DNA of 64,000 nucleotides from CAYQVO01 sp964421085 (GTDB taxonomy: Bacteria; Bdellovibrionota_C; UBA2361; CAYQVO01), in assembly GCA_964421085.1 (NCBI GenBank), contig CAYQVO010000006.1, forward strand, positions 1 to 64,000, read 5' to 3'. Position 1 is the stretch's first letter; each line of letters begins with the position of its first letter. Positions 34,870 through 44,376 of the stretch are shown here, piece by piece. The translations under genes were made by a program, and so were the position numbers. The notes under the pieces are model-generated. The model was not told where the DNA came from, made no database searches, and saw only the letters and a program-made list of their open reading frames with translations.

Positions 34870-36345
34870 ATGGCGAAGCGGTTTGGAGGTAGTCAGCGGT
34901 CTCTGCAGCCGGGCGATAATGGCGATGCCGCTGGAAACGGGGCCGCGGGTAATGTCTCAGGTCCGAGAGTTCCTCCGCAGTCGATCGAAGCCGAGGAGTC
35001 GGTGCTCGGTGCGATTCTCATAGACAATCATTCGATTAACTCGGCGCAGGAAGTAATCACCGCGGAAGATTTTTACCGCGCGGCGCACGGAGCTATCTTC
35101 TCCGCAATGGCGTGCCTTTCCGAGCGCCGGGAGCCCATAGACGTTGTCACGCTCAGTCACCAGCTGAGGTCAATGGGCCTCCTTGAAAATGCAGGGGGCA
35201 TAGAATACCTCGGTCATCTCGCAACGGTTGTTCCCAGCTCCGCCAATGTTGCCTATTACGCAAAGCTTGTGAAAGAAAAGGCTTTAAAACGCCGGGTAAT
35301 CCATGAAGCAAGCGAGATCATCCGGGAAGCGTTCGAAGACTCCGGCAGTGTCGAACAGTTCATGGATGAAATGGAGAAGCGGATTCTTTCGGTTTCCGAC
35401 AGGCGCACGAAATCAGCGTTTTCCAGTGTCGGAAAAATTGTCGGGGACTCGATAACCCTCATCGAAAGGCTTTACGACCTGAAAGAGCCGATAACGGGTA
35501 TCGCGTCCGGCTTCACCATGCTTGATGAGATGACCGCGGGATTCCAGCGCTCCGACCTGGTTATCCTGGCTGCGCGTCCTTCAATGGGAAAAACGGCGCT
35601 GGCGCTGAATATCGCGCAGCATGTGGGCCTTCGAAAGAAAGGCAACTGCGCTGTATTTTCTCTTGAAATGTCCAAAGAGCAGCTCGTCCTTCGAATGCTC
35701 TGCTCGGAAGCGCAGGTTCCCAATACGAATGTCCGCACCGGAAAGCTGAGTGAACGTGATTTTCCGAAGCTTGTGGATGCGGCGAGCAGGATAGCCGACG
35801 CTCCGATTTTCATTGATGACACACCCGCGATCACGATCACCGAGCTCAGAGCCAAATGCCGGCGGCTTGACAGGGATTATCCACTCTCGCTTATCGTCGT
35901 GGACTATCTTCAGCTCATGAGAAGCCCGCTCTACCAGTCAACGAGCCGCGAGCAGGAGATCTCGGATATTTCACGGTCTCTGAAGGCGCTCGCAAAAGAG
36001 CTCAATGTCCCGATCCTTGCTCTTTCGCAGCTCAACCGCTCAGTCGAGTCGAGGAACGACAAGAGGCCGGTGATGTCGGACCTGCGCGAATCCGGCGCAC
36101 TCGAACAGGATGCCGACGTAATTATGTTCATTTACCGTGAAGAGGCCTACGACAGAGCGACGACGCAGAAAGGCATCGCTGAAATTATCGTCGCAAAGCA
36201 GAGGTCGGGACCTACGGGCACCATCGAACTCGCCTTTTCGCCCGAGTTCACAAGGTTCGGCAACCTGCAAAAGCGCGACGATCTGGACGAGATGCCTGAG
36301 ACGACGCTGCAGTTTCCCGAAGAAAGCGGTCCGGAGATGTTTTGA
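34870..36345 (+). CDS. dnaB: Replicative DNA helicase
   Basis: About 491 residues from ATG 34870 with a GGAGGG site. N-terminal domain (PPQSIEAEESVLGAILID) and the RecA-like ATPase with Walker A AARPSMGKTALALN, SLEMSKEQLVLRML, Walker B LIVVDYLQLM and SDLRESGALEQDADVIMFIYR. It unwinds DNA at the replication fork. The Gly/Asn-rich first 30 residues are a lineage-specific addition. Confidence 0.97.
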   Translation: MAKRFGGSQRSLQPGDNGDAAGNGAAGNVSGPRVPPQSIEAEESVLGAILIDNHSINSAQEVITAEDFYRAAHGAIFSAMACLSERREPIDVVTLSHQLRSMGLLENAGGIEYLGHLATVVPSSANVAYYAKLVKEKALKRRVIHEASEIIREAFEDSGSVEQFMDEMEKRILSVSDRRTKSAFSSVGKIVGDSITLIERLYDLKEPITGIASGFTMLDEMTAGFQRSDLVILAARPSMGKTALALNIAQHVGLRKKGNCAVFSLEMSKEQLVLRMLCSEAQVPNTNVRTGKLSERDFPKLVDAASRIADAPIFIDDTPAITITELRAKCRRLDRDYPLSLIVVDYLQLMRSPLYQSTSREQEISDISRSLKALAKELNVPILALSQLNRSVESRNDKRPVMSDLRESGALEQDADVIMFIYREEAYDRATTQKGIAEIIVAKQRSGPTGTIELAFSPEFTRFGNLQKRDDLDEMPETTLQFPEESGPEMF

Positions 36346-36383
36346 CCGCCCTCGCAATGACGAATTGGCGGAAAAGCATCTTT

Positions 36384-37049
36384 TTACCCAGCAAACAGGC
36401 TCGACGCTGTGAAATATCCCGCCTCGCCGCTCAGCACAAGGGTGTACGCTTTTCCCGCCTCCAGTGACAGTGACTGCGACGCCGCCGGATAACCATCAGC
36501 GTGTCTTGCTGCAGTAATATTCACGGGACCGGGCGCGACAACTGCGTATTCGCCCGCGTCTGCAAAAGCCACGATTGAATGAGTGCCGGCTATGGTGACA
36601 TCCAGCGCTGCCGCGCCTGCGAGGGCATGAAGAACACGGACAGCTGCCTGCGTTTTTGAAAGCTCCGGCGGAATATCACTTATTACAGCCACCCTCGGCA
36701 CATCGCCCGCCACATCCCTGTAGAAAAGCGCAGAGAGCCTTTCACGACCGTCAACGGTAAAAGGGGCTGACGATACCCCGCCCACCTGTCCGCCATCGAC
36801 AGTAATATGCTGTTCGCCTTTCGGGAGCGGAGAGTAAAGTGTCGCTTCCGCGAACCGGGCCGTCTGCAGTTCATTGAGAGGCGCCAGGGAACTTGTCATT
36901 GAAAGTGGAGCATCCTCAATGGATGCATGAATGAGGCGAATACCGTGAGATGAGGCTCCGCCTCCGCCTCCTCCACCGCCTCCGCCGCATGAAACAAGAA
37001 ATGACAGCGTAAAAACGCATGAAAGAACGGGACGAATCTGTTTTCTCAT
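36384..37049 (-). CDS. Lipoprotein with DUF4397-like domains
   Basis: 221 residues: lipobox SFLVSC followed by ten consecutive glycines, a likely flexible linker from the membrane. Two beta-sandwich-like repeats follow; the second (AAVRVLHALAGAAALDVTIAG) matches the DUF4397 pattern, VRVVHA-type. It is translationally coupled (4-bp overlap) to the secreted esterase upstream, suggesting a joint envelope role. The precise function is unknown. Confidence 0.65.
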   Translation of the reverse strand: MRKQIRPVLSCVFTLSFLVSCGGGGGGGGGGASSHGIRLIHASIEDAPLSMTSSLAPLNELQTARFAEATLYSPLPKGEQHITVDGGQVGGVSSAPFTVDGRERLSALFYRDVAGDVPRVAVISDIPPELSKTQAAVRVLHALAGAAALDVTIAGTHSIVAFADAGEYAVVAPGPVNITAARHADGYPAASQSLSLEAGKAYTLVLSGEAGYFTASSLFAG

Positions 37050-37810
37050 AATGAGCCCCCCTTTACCTCAGTTACATCGGGCTTCACAATCACGGAACCG
37101 GCAGGGAGTCCGGCTCTCTTCTCCAGTTCAGCTGCACCGCCGGCCGCAAATATATCTATCCCGTAAAGGGTCGCCGCAACGGCCTGCGCAATTGCAGTGT
37201 ATCCCAGCGCGTTTGGATGAAGTCCCGACGGCAGGTTGTAAAGTTCACACTCCCCCTTATCGGCGCACGTTGTATTCCACACGCGTTCAAGGTCGACGAA
37301 CGGTACGTTATTCATGGACGCAAGCGCCCTGATTACTGCGCTGTATCCCGGCGTGATTTGCCCGCTTCCCCTGTGCTCGCAGCACGGTGTGGGAAGAGTC
37401 ATCAACACCGGTGTGCGTCCGGAATAAAGCGTAATGTTTATCAGCCGCTGAAGACACTTCTGATAGAGATCGTCATCGACCCTGACGTAAGCGTCGTTTG
37501 CCCCTTCCATGATGATGTCAATATCAGGATTCGAACGGGTAAAGACATTCGGGTATCTGAAGATTCCTCCGGCGCAGAGTTCTTCACCGGCAAGGCCGGC
37601 ATTCTCCACACTGTTTCCGATTATCTTCTCCAGCCGGGCTGGATATCCGAGTCCATCTTCGTCCCCCACACCCTGGGTTATACTGTCGCCAAAAGCCAGA
37701 ACGCTTATCCTGGCATCTCCGTTAATGTCATCAAGCAACCCCTTTCCGCCGCTTTGTGCGTATGAAGTTGCTGCGGCAGCTGAAAGCAGCAGCAAAAGCA
37801 GATAACGCAT
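37046..37810 (-). CDS. Secreted SGNH/GDSL-family hydrolase
   Basis: 254 residues with a signal peptide (YLLLLLLSAAAATSYA). SGNH blocks are present: ISVLAFGDSITQGVG (Ser), the oxyanion Gly, IIMEGANDAY (Asn), and LPSGLHPNALGY (catalytic His; Asp usually three residues before is Pro/Ser here, so the acid is unclear). Family members are esterases or lipases acting on carbohydrates or lipids. Its stop overlaps the DUF4397 lipoprotein start. Confidence 0.88.
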   Translation of the reverse strand: MRYLLLLLLSAAAATSYAQSGGKGLLDDINGDARISVLAFGDSITQGVGDEDGLGYPARLEKIIGNSVENAGLAGEELCAGGIFRYPNVFTRSNPDIDIIMEGANDAYVRVDDDLYQKCLQRLINITLYSGRTPVLMTLPTPCCEHRGSGQITPGYSAVIRALASMNNVPFVDLERVWNTTCADKGECELYNLPSGLHPNALGYTAIAQAVAATLYGIDIFAAGGAAELEKRAGLPAGSVIVKPDVTEVKGGSL

Positions 37811-37879
37811 GACTTGCTCCCTTCCGTTTTTTAAGGTCTTTTATCGCGTATTACAGGCTGTGTAAATCAGCTGCCCGTA

Positions 37880-38953
37880 TCAGCCCCAGGGAATAATCTG
37901 TTTTACTCTGTAAAAGAGGCTGCCGGCCTTCTCAGCCTCCTTTTCCTCCCTGTACTTCGAAGCCGCATCGAAGACCGCTTCCTCGAATTTCGAAGGCCAG
38001 TACAGGGTCGATTTCCCCTCCAGACGCCGGTCTCCAAGCACTTCTCCTCTCACCTTCAGCCGCTCTTCTTCCTTCCTTTCCCGCTCGTCTTCATCATCGT
38101 CATCGAACTCTTTTCGCAGAAGCTCCGTGCGATCGTACAGCAGGACCTTCATGAGTTTTATTTCATAAGCGAGATCCCCCTTGCCGTGGCTGTAAAGCAC
38201 CGCACGTTTGTTTGTCAGGAAGGCGTCGTCGAAACGGCCGTCGGCAAACAGAACGAGCGCAAAGAGATGGAGCAGATAGGCGTCCTTCTGATGTTCAGGA
38301 GCCGTCAGGACGCTGGAAAGATGAAAATCGGCTTCGGCAATCCGGTTCATCCCCGCAAGAAGTCTTCCGTGATGAACCAGATCGTCGCGGCGCGACTTTT
38401 TCTCGAGCGTCTGCGCGGATTCGCAGAGAGCCTGCGTTTCATATCCGAGCAGAAAATGAATGACCGATATACTGCGGATGGAATCGTATTCCAGGTCTGT
38501 CATCTCCTTTTCACGGGCAAATCCGGAAATTTTACCGTACTGGTCGAGAGCTTCCTGATAACGCCCGGCTTTATAATATAGATTCGCCAACGCTGTTTTG
38601 TATTTAGGCTCGTCAGGATCACGTTCCTCGAGTTCTCTGAATATGCTCTCTGCCTCATCATAGAGGCCAAGCTCGAGGATAGAGTTTGCAAAATTGAATT
38701 TCCCGCTTTGAGAGTCCGGGAAAAGGTAGAGCACCTGCCGGAAACCCATGTCTGCGTCCAGATACCTGCCGTTCTGAAATTCATTAAGGGCCTGATTACT
38801 CAGTTCGGCTGCGAGAAGTTCTTTCTGTGTGACAAAACTTGCGGGCGGAGGAGTCGGCGTCGCACATGAAACGAGCGCAAGAAGAGACAGCGCTGCTGCC
38901 GCCAGGCGGCAGCCATGCCTTGTTACAATGCGAGGAGAAGAAGCGCAAAACAT
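37880..38953 (-). CDS. TPR-repeat lipoprotein
   Basis: 357 residues, with a lipobox (LSLLALVSC) and tetratricopeptide-type repeats (residues about 45-270: ALNEFQNGRYLDADMGFRQ, LGLYDEAESIFRELEERDP, YYKAGRYQEALDQYGKI). An acidic/basic segment (FDDDDEDERERKEEERL) lies near 285. TPR lipoproteins scaffold envelope complexes. The start overlaps the HAD-UbiA gene end by 31 bp, suggesting one transcript. Confidence 0.75.
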   Translation of the reverse strand: MFCASSPRIVTRHGCRLAAAALSLLALVSCATPTPPPASFVTQKELLAAELSNQALNEFQNGRYLDADMGFRQVLYLFPDSQSGKFNFANSILELGLYDEAESIFRELEERDPDEPKYKTALANLYYKAGRYQEALDQYGKISGFAREKEMTDLEYDSIRSISVIHFLLGYETQALCESAQTLEKKSRRDDLVHHGRLLAGMNRIAEADFHLSSVLTAPEHQKDAYLLHLFALVLFADGRFDDAFLTNKRAVLYSHGKGDLAYEIKLMKVLLYDRTELLRKEFDDDDEDERERKEEERLKVRGEVLGDRRLEGKSTLYWPSKFEEAVFDAASKYREEKEAEKAGSLFYRVKQIIPWG

Positions 38954-40338
38954 AAGAGTGCTACAGCATAACTTGCTTTGTCCGTGGCTGCAAAAAGTAT
39001 CGGATCCTCGTTCATTCTGCCCCTGTGAGCCAGAAGCCAGACCCGGCTTATCCAGTAAAGCATCATGGGGCAGGAAAGCCAGAGCCAGCGGGGCTGGTGA
39101 TAAAGAACCGTGATTTCAGAGCTGCTTATGTACATTGCAAGCACGAGAACGGAGATGTATCCGCTGGCGGCCCCGAGGGTTCCGATGTGGTCAATGTCGT
39201 CTGCTTCGTACCCCCTGCCATGTGCCCTGTTCCCATTGGTTGTCCGAAGCTGGAAAAGCTCCGAGTACCGCTTCACGCACGCAAGGCTCAGGAACATGAA
39301 CATTGAAAACGCAAGGAGCCAGTGGGAAACGTCGACTCCCACGGCCACTCCGCCGGAAAGAACGCGAAGGACATAAAGAAGCGCGAGTATGAGTATGTCG
39401 ACGAGGGGAATTCTCTTCAGGTAAAAGGAATATGCGGCGCAGGCTGTGAAGTAACTCAGAAGGCACAGGAAAAAGCCGAAAGGTTCGGCGAAACACATAA
39501 GAACCGCCCCGGCAAGACAGAGCCCGGCAAGAAGAAACGCGTCGACAATCTGAATGTCTCCGGCCGGCAGAGGCCTGAACCGCTTTCGCGCATGCATTCT
39601 GTCAGCTTCGAGATCAAAGGCGTCGTTCACCACATAAATCGCAGAAGCACAGAGAGAGAACGCCAGAAAAGCGATTATCGCCTTCGACCACAGATCGAGA
39701 TCGAGGACCTTGTGCGCAAGAATAAGAGGGAGCAAAAGCAGGAGGTTTTTCAGCCACTGATACACGCGCAGAGACTCGAGAACAGAAAGCGGCTTTGTCC
39801 TTTCTTTTTTGAACACATGAGAGACGTTGTACTGCTTCTTTGCAGCGCTCTCCACGAATGCGGAAGCATTGACGACGACAGCGTTGCGCGCCCGTTCCCA
39901 GACCTTGAAATCCGGCTCGTCATTTCCCGCGTAATCAAAGCCCTTTTCACCGAAACGATCGACCAGATACTGCGCTTTCTTTCCGCTTTTCAGGTTCTCA
40001 ATGCCGTTGCTTCCTATGCTTTCGTCGAAGATTCCCACGTGGTCTCCGGCCTGCTTTACGAGGATTTCATCCGAGGCGGATACGAGAAGAAGCCTCCTGC
40101 CGGCAATTTTCTCTTTCCTGAGAAACTCCAGAAACTCTCTGTTCCATGGAAGAAAGGCCGGATTTACCGTGACGTTCTGTGCGACGATCCGCTTGAAGGG
40201 CGATTTGCCCTTGAAAAGCGCGGGCAGGGCGCGAAGAAAAAGCAGCGGGTCGTTTTTGAGCAGAAGAAGCGACGACTCGACAGTCATGTCGCCTTTGAAC
40301 AGTGTGCCGTCGAGATCGACGCAGAGGGGAGTTTCCAT
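38923..40338 (-). CDS. HAD phosphatase-UbiA prenyltransferase fusion
   Basis: 471 residues. The N-terminal ~190 residues are a HAD domain (CVDLDGTLFKGD, motif II LLVSASDE, late GNDEPDFKVW). The rest is a multi-spanning UbiA domain with the first Asp-rich motif VNDAFDLEADRMHARKRFRPLPAG and a second near YSFYLKRIPLVDILI. This pairing occurs in enzymes related to decaprenyl-phosphate phosphoribosyltransferase, where the HAD part would remove a phosphate. Target and product are inferred. fcl lies directly upstream, so a surface-glycan role fits. Confidence 0.85.
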   Translation of the reverse strand: METPLCVDLDGTLFKGDMTVESSLLLLKNDPLLFLRALPALFKGKSPFKRIVAQNVTVNPAFLPWNREFLEFLRKEKIAGRRLLLVSASDEILVKQAGDHVGIFDESIGSNGIENLKSGKKAQYLVDRFGEKGFDYAGNDEPDFKVWERARNAVVVNASAFVESAAKKQYNVSHVFKKERTKPLSVLESLRVYQWLKNLLLLLPLILAHKVLDLDLWSKAIIAFLAFSLCASAIYVVNDAFDLEADRMHARKRFRPLPAGDIQIVDAFLLAGLCLAGAVLMCFAEPFGFFLCLLSYFTACAAYSFYLKRIPLVDILILALLYVLRVLSGGVAVGVDVSHWLLAFSMFMFLSLACVKRYSELFQLRTTNGNRAHGRGYEADDIDHIGTLGAASGYISVLVLAMYISSSEITVLYHQPRWLWLSCPMMLYWISRVWLLAHRGRMNEDPILFAATDKASYAVALLCFALLLLAL

Positions 40339-40385
40339 TGGATGAAAATACTAGTAAACGCCGAGGTTCTCAAGGTGTCTTCGGA

Positions 40386-41342
40386 CTACCTTAAATCGCC
40401 ATACTTCTCATCGAACTTTCCGTGCTCCAGCGCCCATTCATAGGCGATTTTGAGCCCTTCTTTGAGATCGGTCCGGGGCTCCCAGCCAAGCCGTTTCATC
40501 CGCGTAACATCCAGCAGTTTCCGGAGAGTCCCATCCGGCTTCGAAGAATCCAGTGTTATCTCTCCTTTGAAACCAACTGTTTCCTTCATGAGATGAGCGA
40601 GTTCGTAAATCGAAATATCCGTGCCCGTGCCGACATTAATCGTCGTCTCCTCCTCGTAGGTATCCATGAGAAGACACAATGCTTCCGCGAGATCGTCGAC
40701 AAAAAGAAATTCACGTCGTGGAGCGCCCGTGCCCCAGATTACCACCTCGTTGAGGCCCTTGATCTTCGCCTCATGAAAACGCCTCATCATTCCCGGTATC
40801 ACATGTGAATGCTGAGGATGCCAGTTGTCACCCGGCCCATAGAGATTGGTCGGCATAGCGGAGATGAATCGCTTTCCGTACTGCTTCATGTACTTTTCAC
40901 ACAGCTTGAGTCCCGCGATCTTGGCGAGCGCATACCCCTCGTTTGTCGGCTCTAGAGCCCCTGAAAGAAGGTATTCTTCCCTTATGGGCTGAGGCGCAAG
41001 CTTTGGATAAATGCATGAGCTTCCGAGATACAGGAGTTTCCTGACGCCGCAGTTCGCAGCAGCATGCATCACGTTGGCCGCGATCATGAGATTGTCATAA
41101 AGAAAGTCGGCCTGATAATTCTGATTGTAAATGATGCCGCCCACCCGCGCAGCCGCGATGAAAGCGTAGTCGATCGATTCGCGGCCGAAGAATTCATCGA
41201 CTGATGCCTGGTTTCTGAGGTCCAGATCCTGCCTTGAGCGCAGAACAAGATTTTCGAATCCCTTTGATCTCAATGCGCGCACAACGGCCGAGCCTACGAG
41301 CCCGGCGTGGCCGGCCACAAAAATTCTGCTGTTCTTCTCCAT
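40386..41342 (-). CDS. fcl: GDP-L-fucose synthase
   Basis: 318 residues from ATG 41342 (MEKNSRIFVAGHAGLVGSAVVRAL), the family start; the longer frame to 41396 would run into the RNase P RNA. Rossmann GHAGLVG, YLGSSCIYPKLAPQPI (catalytic Ser), and the Tyr-Lys pair in YALAKIAGLKLCEKY. It makes GDP-L-fucose from the 4-keto-6-deoxymannose intermediate. GDP-mannose dehydratase (gmd) is not in the window. Confidence 0.95.
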   Translation of the reverse strand: MEKNSRIFVAGHAGLVGSAVVRALRSKGFENLVLRSRQDLDLRNQASVDEFFGRESIDYAFIAAARVGGIIYNQNYQADFLYDNLMIAANVMHAAANCGVRKLLYLGSSCIYPKLAPQPIREEYLLSGALEPTNEGYALAKIAGLKLCEKYMKQYGKRFISAMPTNLYGPGDNWHPQHSHVIPGMMRRFHEAKIKGLNEVVIWGTGAPRREFLFVDDLAEALCLLMDTYEEETTINVGTGTDISIYELAHLMKETVGFKGEITLDSSKPDGTLRKLLDVTRMKRLGWEPRTDLKEGLKIAYEWALEHGKFDEKYGDLR

Positions 41343-41383
41343 TGAAGTATTAGATGATTCTGCCGGACCCAGGTTACAACGAA

Positions 41384-41852
41384 AAGAGCCTTTCAAGGAA
41401 GAGCCCGGCGGTAAGCGGGATTCTGTTCTTGCCTGTGAAACAGGAAAGACGCTGCCATTCCTCTTGGCATGACGTCGCCGTCATGCTCATGCGACCATAC
41501 CCAGGGGCTTCGGCGGACCTCCCTTATGCTCCTTTTAAGAGCCGCGCCCCGCTATTCGGTCTTGCTTCAACTGGGGTTTACCAAGCCAGAGAGTTACCTC
41601 CCTGCTGGTGGGCTCTTACCCCACCGTTTCACTTTTGCCGGCTCGCCGGCAAAAGTGCCTCGCCAAAGCGGCGCGTGCCGCGCAGGCGGGCCGTTTTACC
41701 GGCGAGCTTAGGCTTCCTTCTTTTCTGTGGCACTTTCCCCCGGTCACCCGGAGCTGCCGTTAGCAGCCAGCATGAGTCCTGAAAAGTCCCGACTTTCCTC
41801 CAATCAGTAAAGATCAGCGGCAGCGAACCGTGCTCCTCCCTGAAAAGCTCTC
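41384..41852 (-). ncRNA. rnpB: RNase P RNA
   Basis: About 469 nt. The ends form helix P1 (GAGAGCTTTTCAGGGA with TCCTTGAAAGGCTCTT). Conserved core segments occur in order: GGAGGAAAGTCGGGAC near 41785, CCACAGAAAAG near 41720, GGTAAGAGCCCACCAGC, GGTAAACCCC, AGCAAGACCGAATAG, and ATCCCGCTTACCG near the 3' end. It is the catalytic RNA that trims tRNA 5' leaders. A TATAAT box seven bases upstream fixes the 5' end. Confidence 0.95.
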
Positions 41853-41858
41853 TTACTC

Positions 41859-41864
41859 ATTATA
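41859..41864 (-). promoter_or_regulatory. -10 box of rnpB promoter
   Basis: TATAAT on the minus strand, seven bases from the first base of helix P1. A GTGAAC-like -35 lies 16 bp upstream, within the end of the 41883 gene. Confidence 0.6.
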
Positions 41865-41882
41865 CATCAAAACGCGCGAAGT

Positions 41883-43463
41883 TCACCGGTTTCGCACGCG
41901 GGACTGAAATGTAAACCGGATTTCGGCAAAGAAAGGGGCCAGATCTGGAGGCGGCTTCGGGAAAGGACCGGCGTCTTTCAGAGCCTCGAGGGCTTTTGAA
42001 TCAAAAGTCGCGTCACCTGACCCGTGAACAAGCCTGATTCCGTCGAGAGAACCCTTTACCGAAAGATTCGCCTCAGCCACGGTTTCAAGAATAATGTCGG
42101 TCCGCCTCCACTCCCAGTTATCGAGAATCTGTTCTACCACAGCTTCGTAATAGCCGTCGAACCTGCTTTTCAATTCAGGATCTTCATCGAGCTGCTGACT
42201 CTCTTCGTCGGAAAGATTTGTTGCGGCTGATACGCCCGGCATTACTTCCCCTTCCCCGTCCAGGGCCAGGCATGCCGGATCAATCCGGCCTGAAACAAGC
42301 GCATACTTCTGCACCCATGGAAATCCGAGCAGGCCGTCACGAACCAGCATTGAAAGACAGTCGGTTTCCTCCTGCGCATCGTCATAGTCTTCCTCATTCA
42401 CCCACACAGTCTCGACAGTATCTTTCTCACGCCAGGATTCGAGAAGCAGGGACCGAATGCCGAATATCTGAAGATCACTCTCCTCTTTCGCCGCGATCTT
42501 TGCCGTAACAACACGCTCTGCTGAATCATCAAAGGCGCAGTTTAGGCCTGTTATTGTCCCGGTGAGCAGCGCCGACGAAATAAAGACAAGTCCGACAAAG
42601 GAGGCGCCTGTATCGGCATAAGCAGTACGAGGCCTCCCGGGAATCATTCGCAGAAAGAAGGGCGCACCAAGCACGAGCACAACGGCAGCAACGGGCACGC
42701 TGAGATAAACCCCGGTCACTGCAATCTGGAAAAAGTCGAGCGCATCGAACGCAAAACAGGAGTAAAGCGCCGCGGCAAGCGCGCTCAGCACAATCAGGGC
42801 GAATAGAGCGGAGCGAATCCATGTCTTTCTGAGCCTGACCGGCCGGCATTCCGGAATCTCTTTCGTGAGTACCTTTATCTGCGAAACGGCTCCGGCGATC
42901 TTCTCGATTTCGCCCGGGCCCATGGCGGAAACTTTCTTCAGACCGTGAAGCACGCCTTTCGCCGCCCATATCACATCAAAATCCCCCTTAATAAGGGTGA
43001 GCAGCGCCTGTCTCCTTGCATTGGAACCGAAATATTCAAGAGCAAATTCCGGGTTGTCCACTGTGACCGTGATGCGTCTGTCAAAGTCGGGGTATCCTGT
43101 CCGGTGAACCTGTTTGTCGCGCCTGGTCCACAATACATCGAGGATCCTGCGGCGCCTGAGAACAAATGAGCAGGGTGCGTCGAATGCCGTCAGAAGTTCG
43201 AGCTTAATCCCTCCCCACAGCCCGGTTTTTGCGAGATGATCGAGACTGAAGGCTCCACCGTGAAGACGGTACGTGTACAGAAAGGATTCGCTCTCCACCC
43301 TGCCTCCGCCGCGGACCTGACTTGCGCCGGGCCTGTCGGCGAGAAGGGCCAGGAATTTTCGTTTCTTCCTGTGGGAAAGAAACATGACGGAAAAAACAGG
43401 GAGGAGGACTATCAGCAGAAATACTGTCAGGAAAACAGCCGGCGGATACGCGTCCTGCCTCAT
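41883..43463 (-). CDS. Membrane protein with C-terminal TonB-like domain
   Basis: 526 residues. One N-terminal membrane segment (AVFLTVFLLIVLLPVFSVMFL), a cytoplasmic stretch of about 190 residues, three further transmembrane helices (about 220-320), then a periplasmic part. The last ~70 residues (LSVKGSLDGIRLVHGSGDATFDSKALEAL) match a TonB C-terminal domain. Classic TonB has one helix and a Pro-rich spacer; that spacer is missing here. It may transmit force or simply bind outer-membrane partners. No ExbB/ExbD lie nearby. Confidence 0.6.
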   Translation of the reverse strand: MRQDAYPPAVFLTVFLLIVLLPVFSVMFLSHRKKRKFLALLADRPGASQVRGGGRVESESFLYTYRLHGGAFSLDHLAKTGLWGGIKLELLTAFDAPCSFVLRRRRILDVLWTRRDKQVHRTGYPDFDRRITVTVDNPEFALEYFGSNARRQALLTLIKGDFDVIWAAKGVLHGLKKVSAMGPGEIEKIAGAVSQIKVLTKEIPECRPVRLRKTWIRSALFALIVLSALAAALYSCFAFDALDFFQIAVTGVYLSVPVAAVVLVLGAPFFLRMIPGRPRTAYADTGASFVGLVFISSALLTGTITGLNCAFDDSAERVVTAKIAAKEESDLQIFGIRSLLLESWREKDTVETVWVNEEDYDDAQEETDCLSMLVRDGLLGFPWVQKYALVSGRIDPACLALDGEGEVMPGVSAATNLSDEESQQLDEDPELKSRFDGYYEAVVEQILDNWEWRRTDIILETVAEANLSVKGSLDGIRLVHGSGDATFDSKALEALKDAGPFPKPPPDLAPFFAEIRFTFQSRVRNR

Positions 43464-43478
43464 TCTTATGAGGCTCCA

Positions 43479-44219
43479 TCAGGACGATTCAGTGTTCACA
43501 GCCTCGAGATAGAGGATGCGTCCGCAGCCCGGGCAGTTCACAATACGCTCTCCTTTGTGGAGTTCCACCATCACCTGAGGTCTGATCTGAATGTGGCACG
43601 CAGAACAGCTTTTATGTTCAGAATCGGCCGCCACGACAGGATTACCGGAGTGCTGAATGCGAATCCGCTCGTATGTGTGCATGTATGCGGGCAGGATCAG
43701 CCGGATTATTTCCTCCCGCTCTTTTTTCAGTTCCTTCTCCTGCGCTTCAAGTCCCGGATACACCGACTTGATCTCCGACTCTATTTCGCTTCTCTCTCCG
43801 GCAAACTGAGAGACTGCCTGTTCGAGCTCGGCGTTTTCACTTATTGAAGTTTCGAGCTCCTGCAGCGACGCAAGAAGAGAGTCCTCTCTTACGGCGAGCT
43901 GCCTGTTGGCATGCTCAATCTCTTTTTCCGCAGCCTGCTGAACTTTGTAGTTGTTCAGAGAAGCGAGCGCTTTTCTTCTTGCCACGAGCTTATCGCGCTC
44001 TTCTCTGATTGCCGTCTCTTCCTTGTCGAAACGGGCCTTTCTCTCATTATACGTCCGCATCTTTCCTGCGAGCGCATTTTCCGCCTGTCTCAGCTCTGTG
44101 GTTTTTTTTGCGAATTTCTCTGTGAGCTGTTTCTTTTCGAAGAGTATTTTTGCGAGAGATATATCGACTTTTCCAAGTGCGATGAGGTTTTGAAGTGGTG
44201 TCCTTTTGCTTTCAGTCAT
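43479..44219 (-). CDS. C4-type zinc-ribbon coiled-coil protein (CT398/DUF164 type)
   Basis: About 246 residues from ATG 44219. A long antiparallel coiled coil (about 15-185, charged heptads such as KKTTELRQAENALAGKMRTY) is capped by a zinc ribbon: SCSACHIQIRPQ and NCPGCGRILYLE. This is the widespread zf-RING_7/CT398 family, whose chlamydial member binds sigma-54 and type III secretion partners. The gene is followed by the TonB-like membrane protein on the same strand. Confidence 0.88.
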   Translation of the reverse strand: MTESKRTPLQNLIALGKVDISLAKILFEKKQLTEKFAKKTTELRQAENALAGKMRTYNERKARFDKEETAIREERDKLVARRKALASLNNYKVQQAAEKEIEHANRQLAVREDSLLASLQELETSISENAELEQAVSQFAGERSEIESEIKSVYPGLEAQEKELKKEREEIIRLILPAYMHTYERIRIQHSGNPVVAADSEHKSCSACHIQIRPQVMVELHKGERIVNCPGCGRILYLEAVNTESS

Positions 44220-44376
44220 ATAAGAGGCCAAACATGCCGTTATTTCTGGTGAAATCAGCTTTCATTTTTCACCATAATATGAAGATCTCGCTCGTTCCAT
44301 CAACCCTTCAAGAAAACTTATCGTCAATTGACTTATTCCTCAATTGTTATCATTATTTACCTTCCCTTCAAATGGT

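Noticed and set aside
39322..40443. 373-codon plus-strand frame
   Set aside because: Lies wholly opposite the HAD-UbiA gene; composition fits a shadow frame.
40386..41396. Longer fcl frame starting at 41396
   Set aside because: It would enter the 3' end of RNase P RNA; the conserved start is at 41342.
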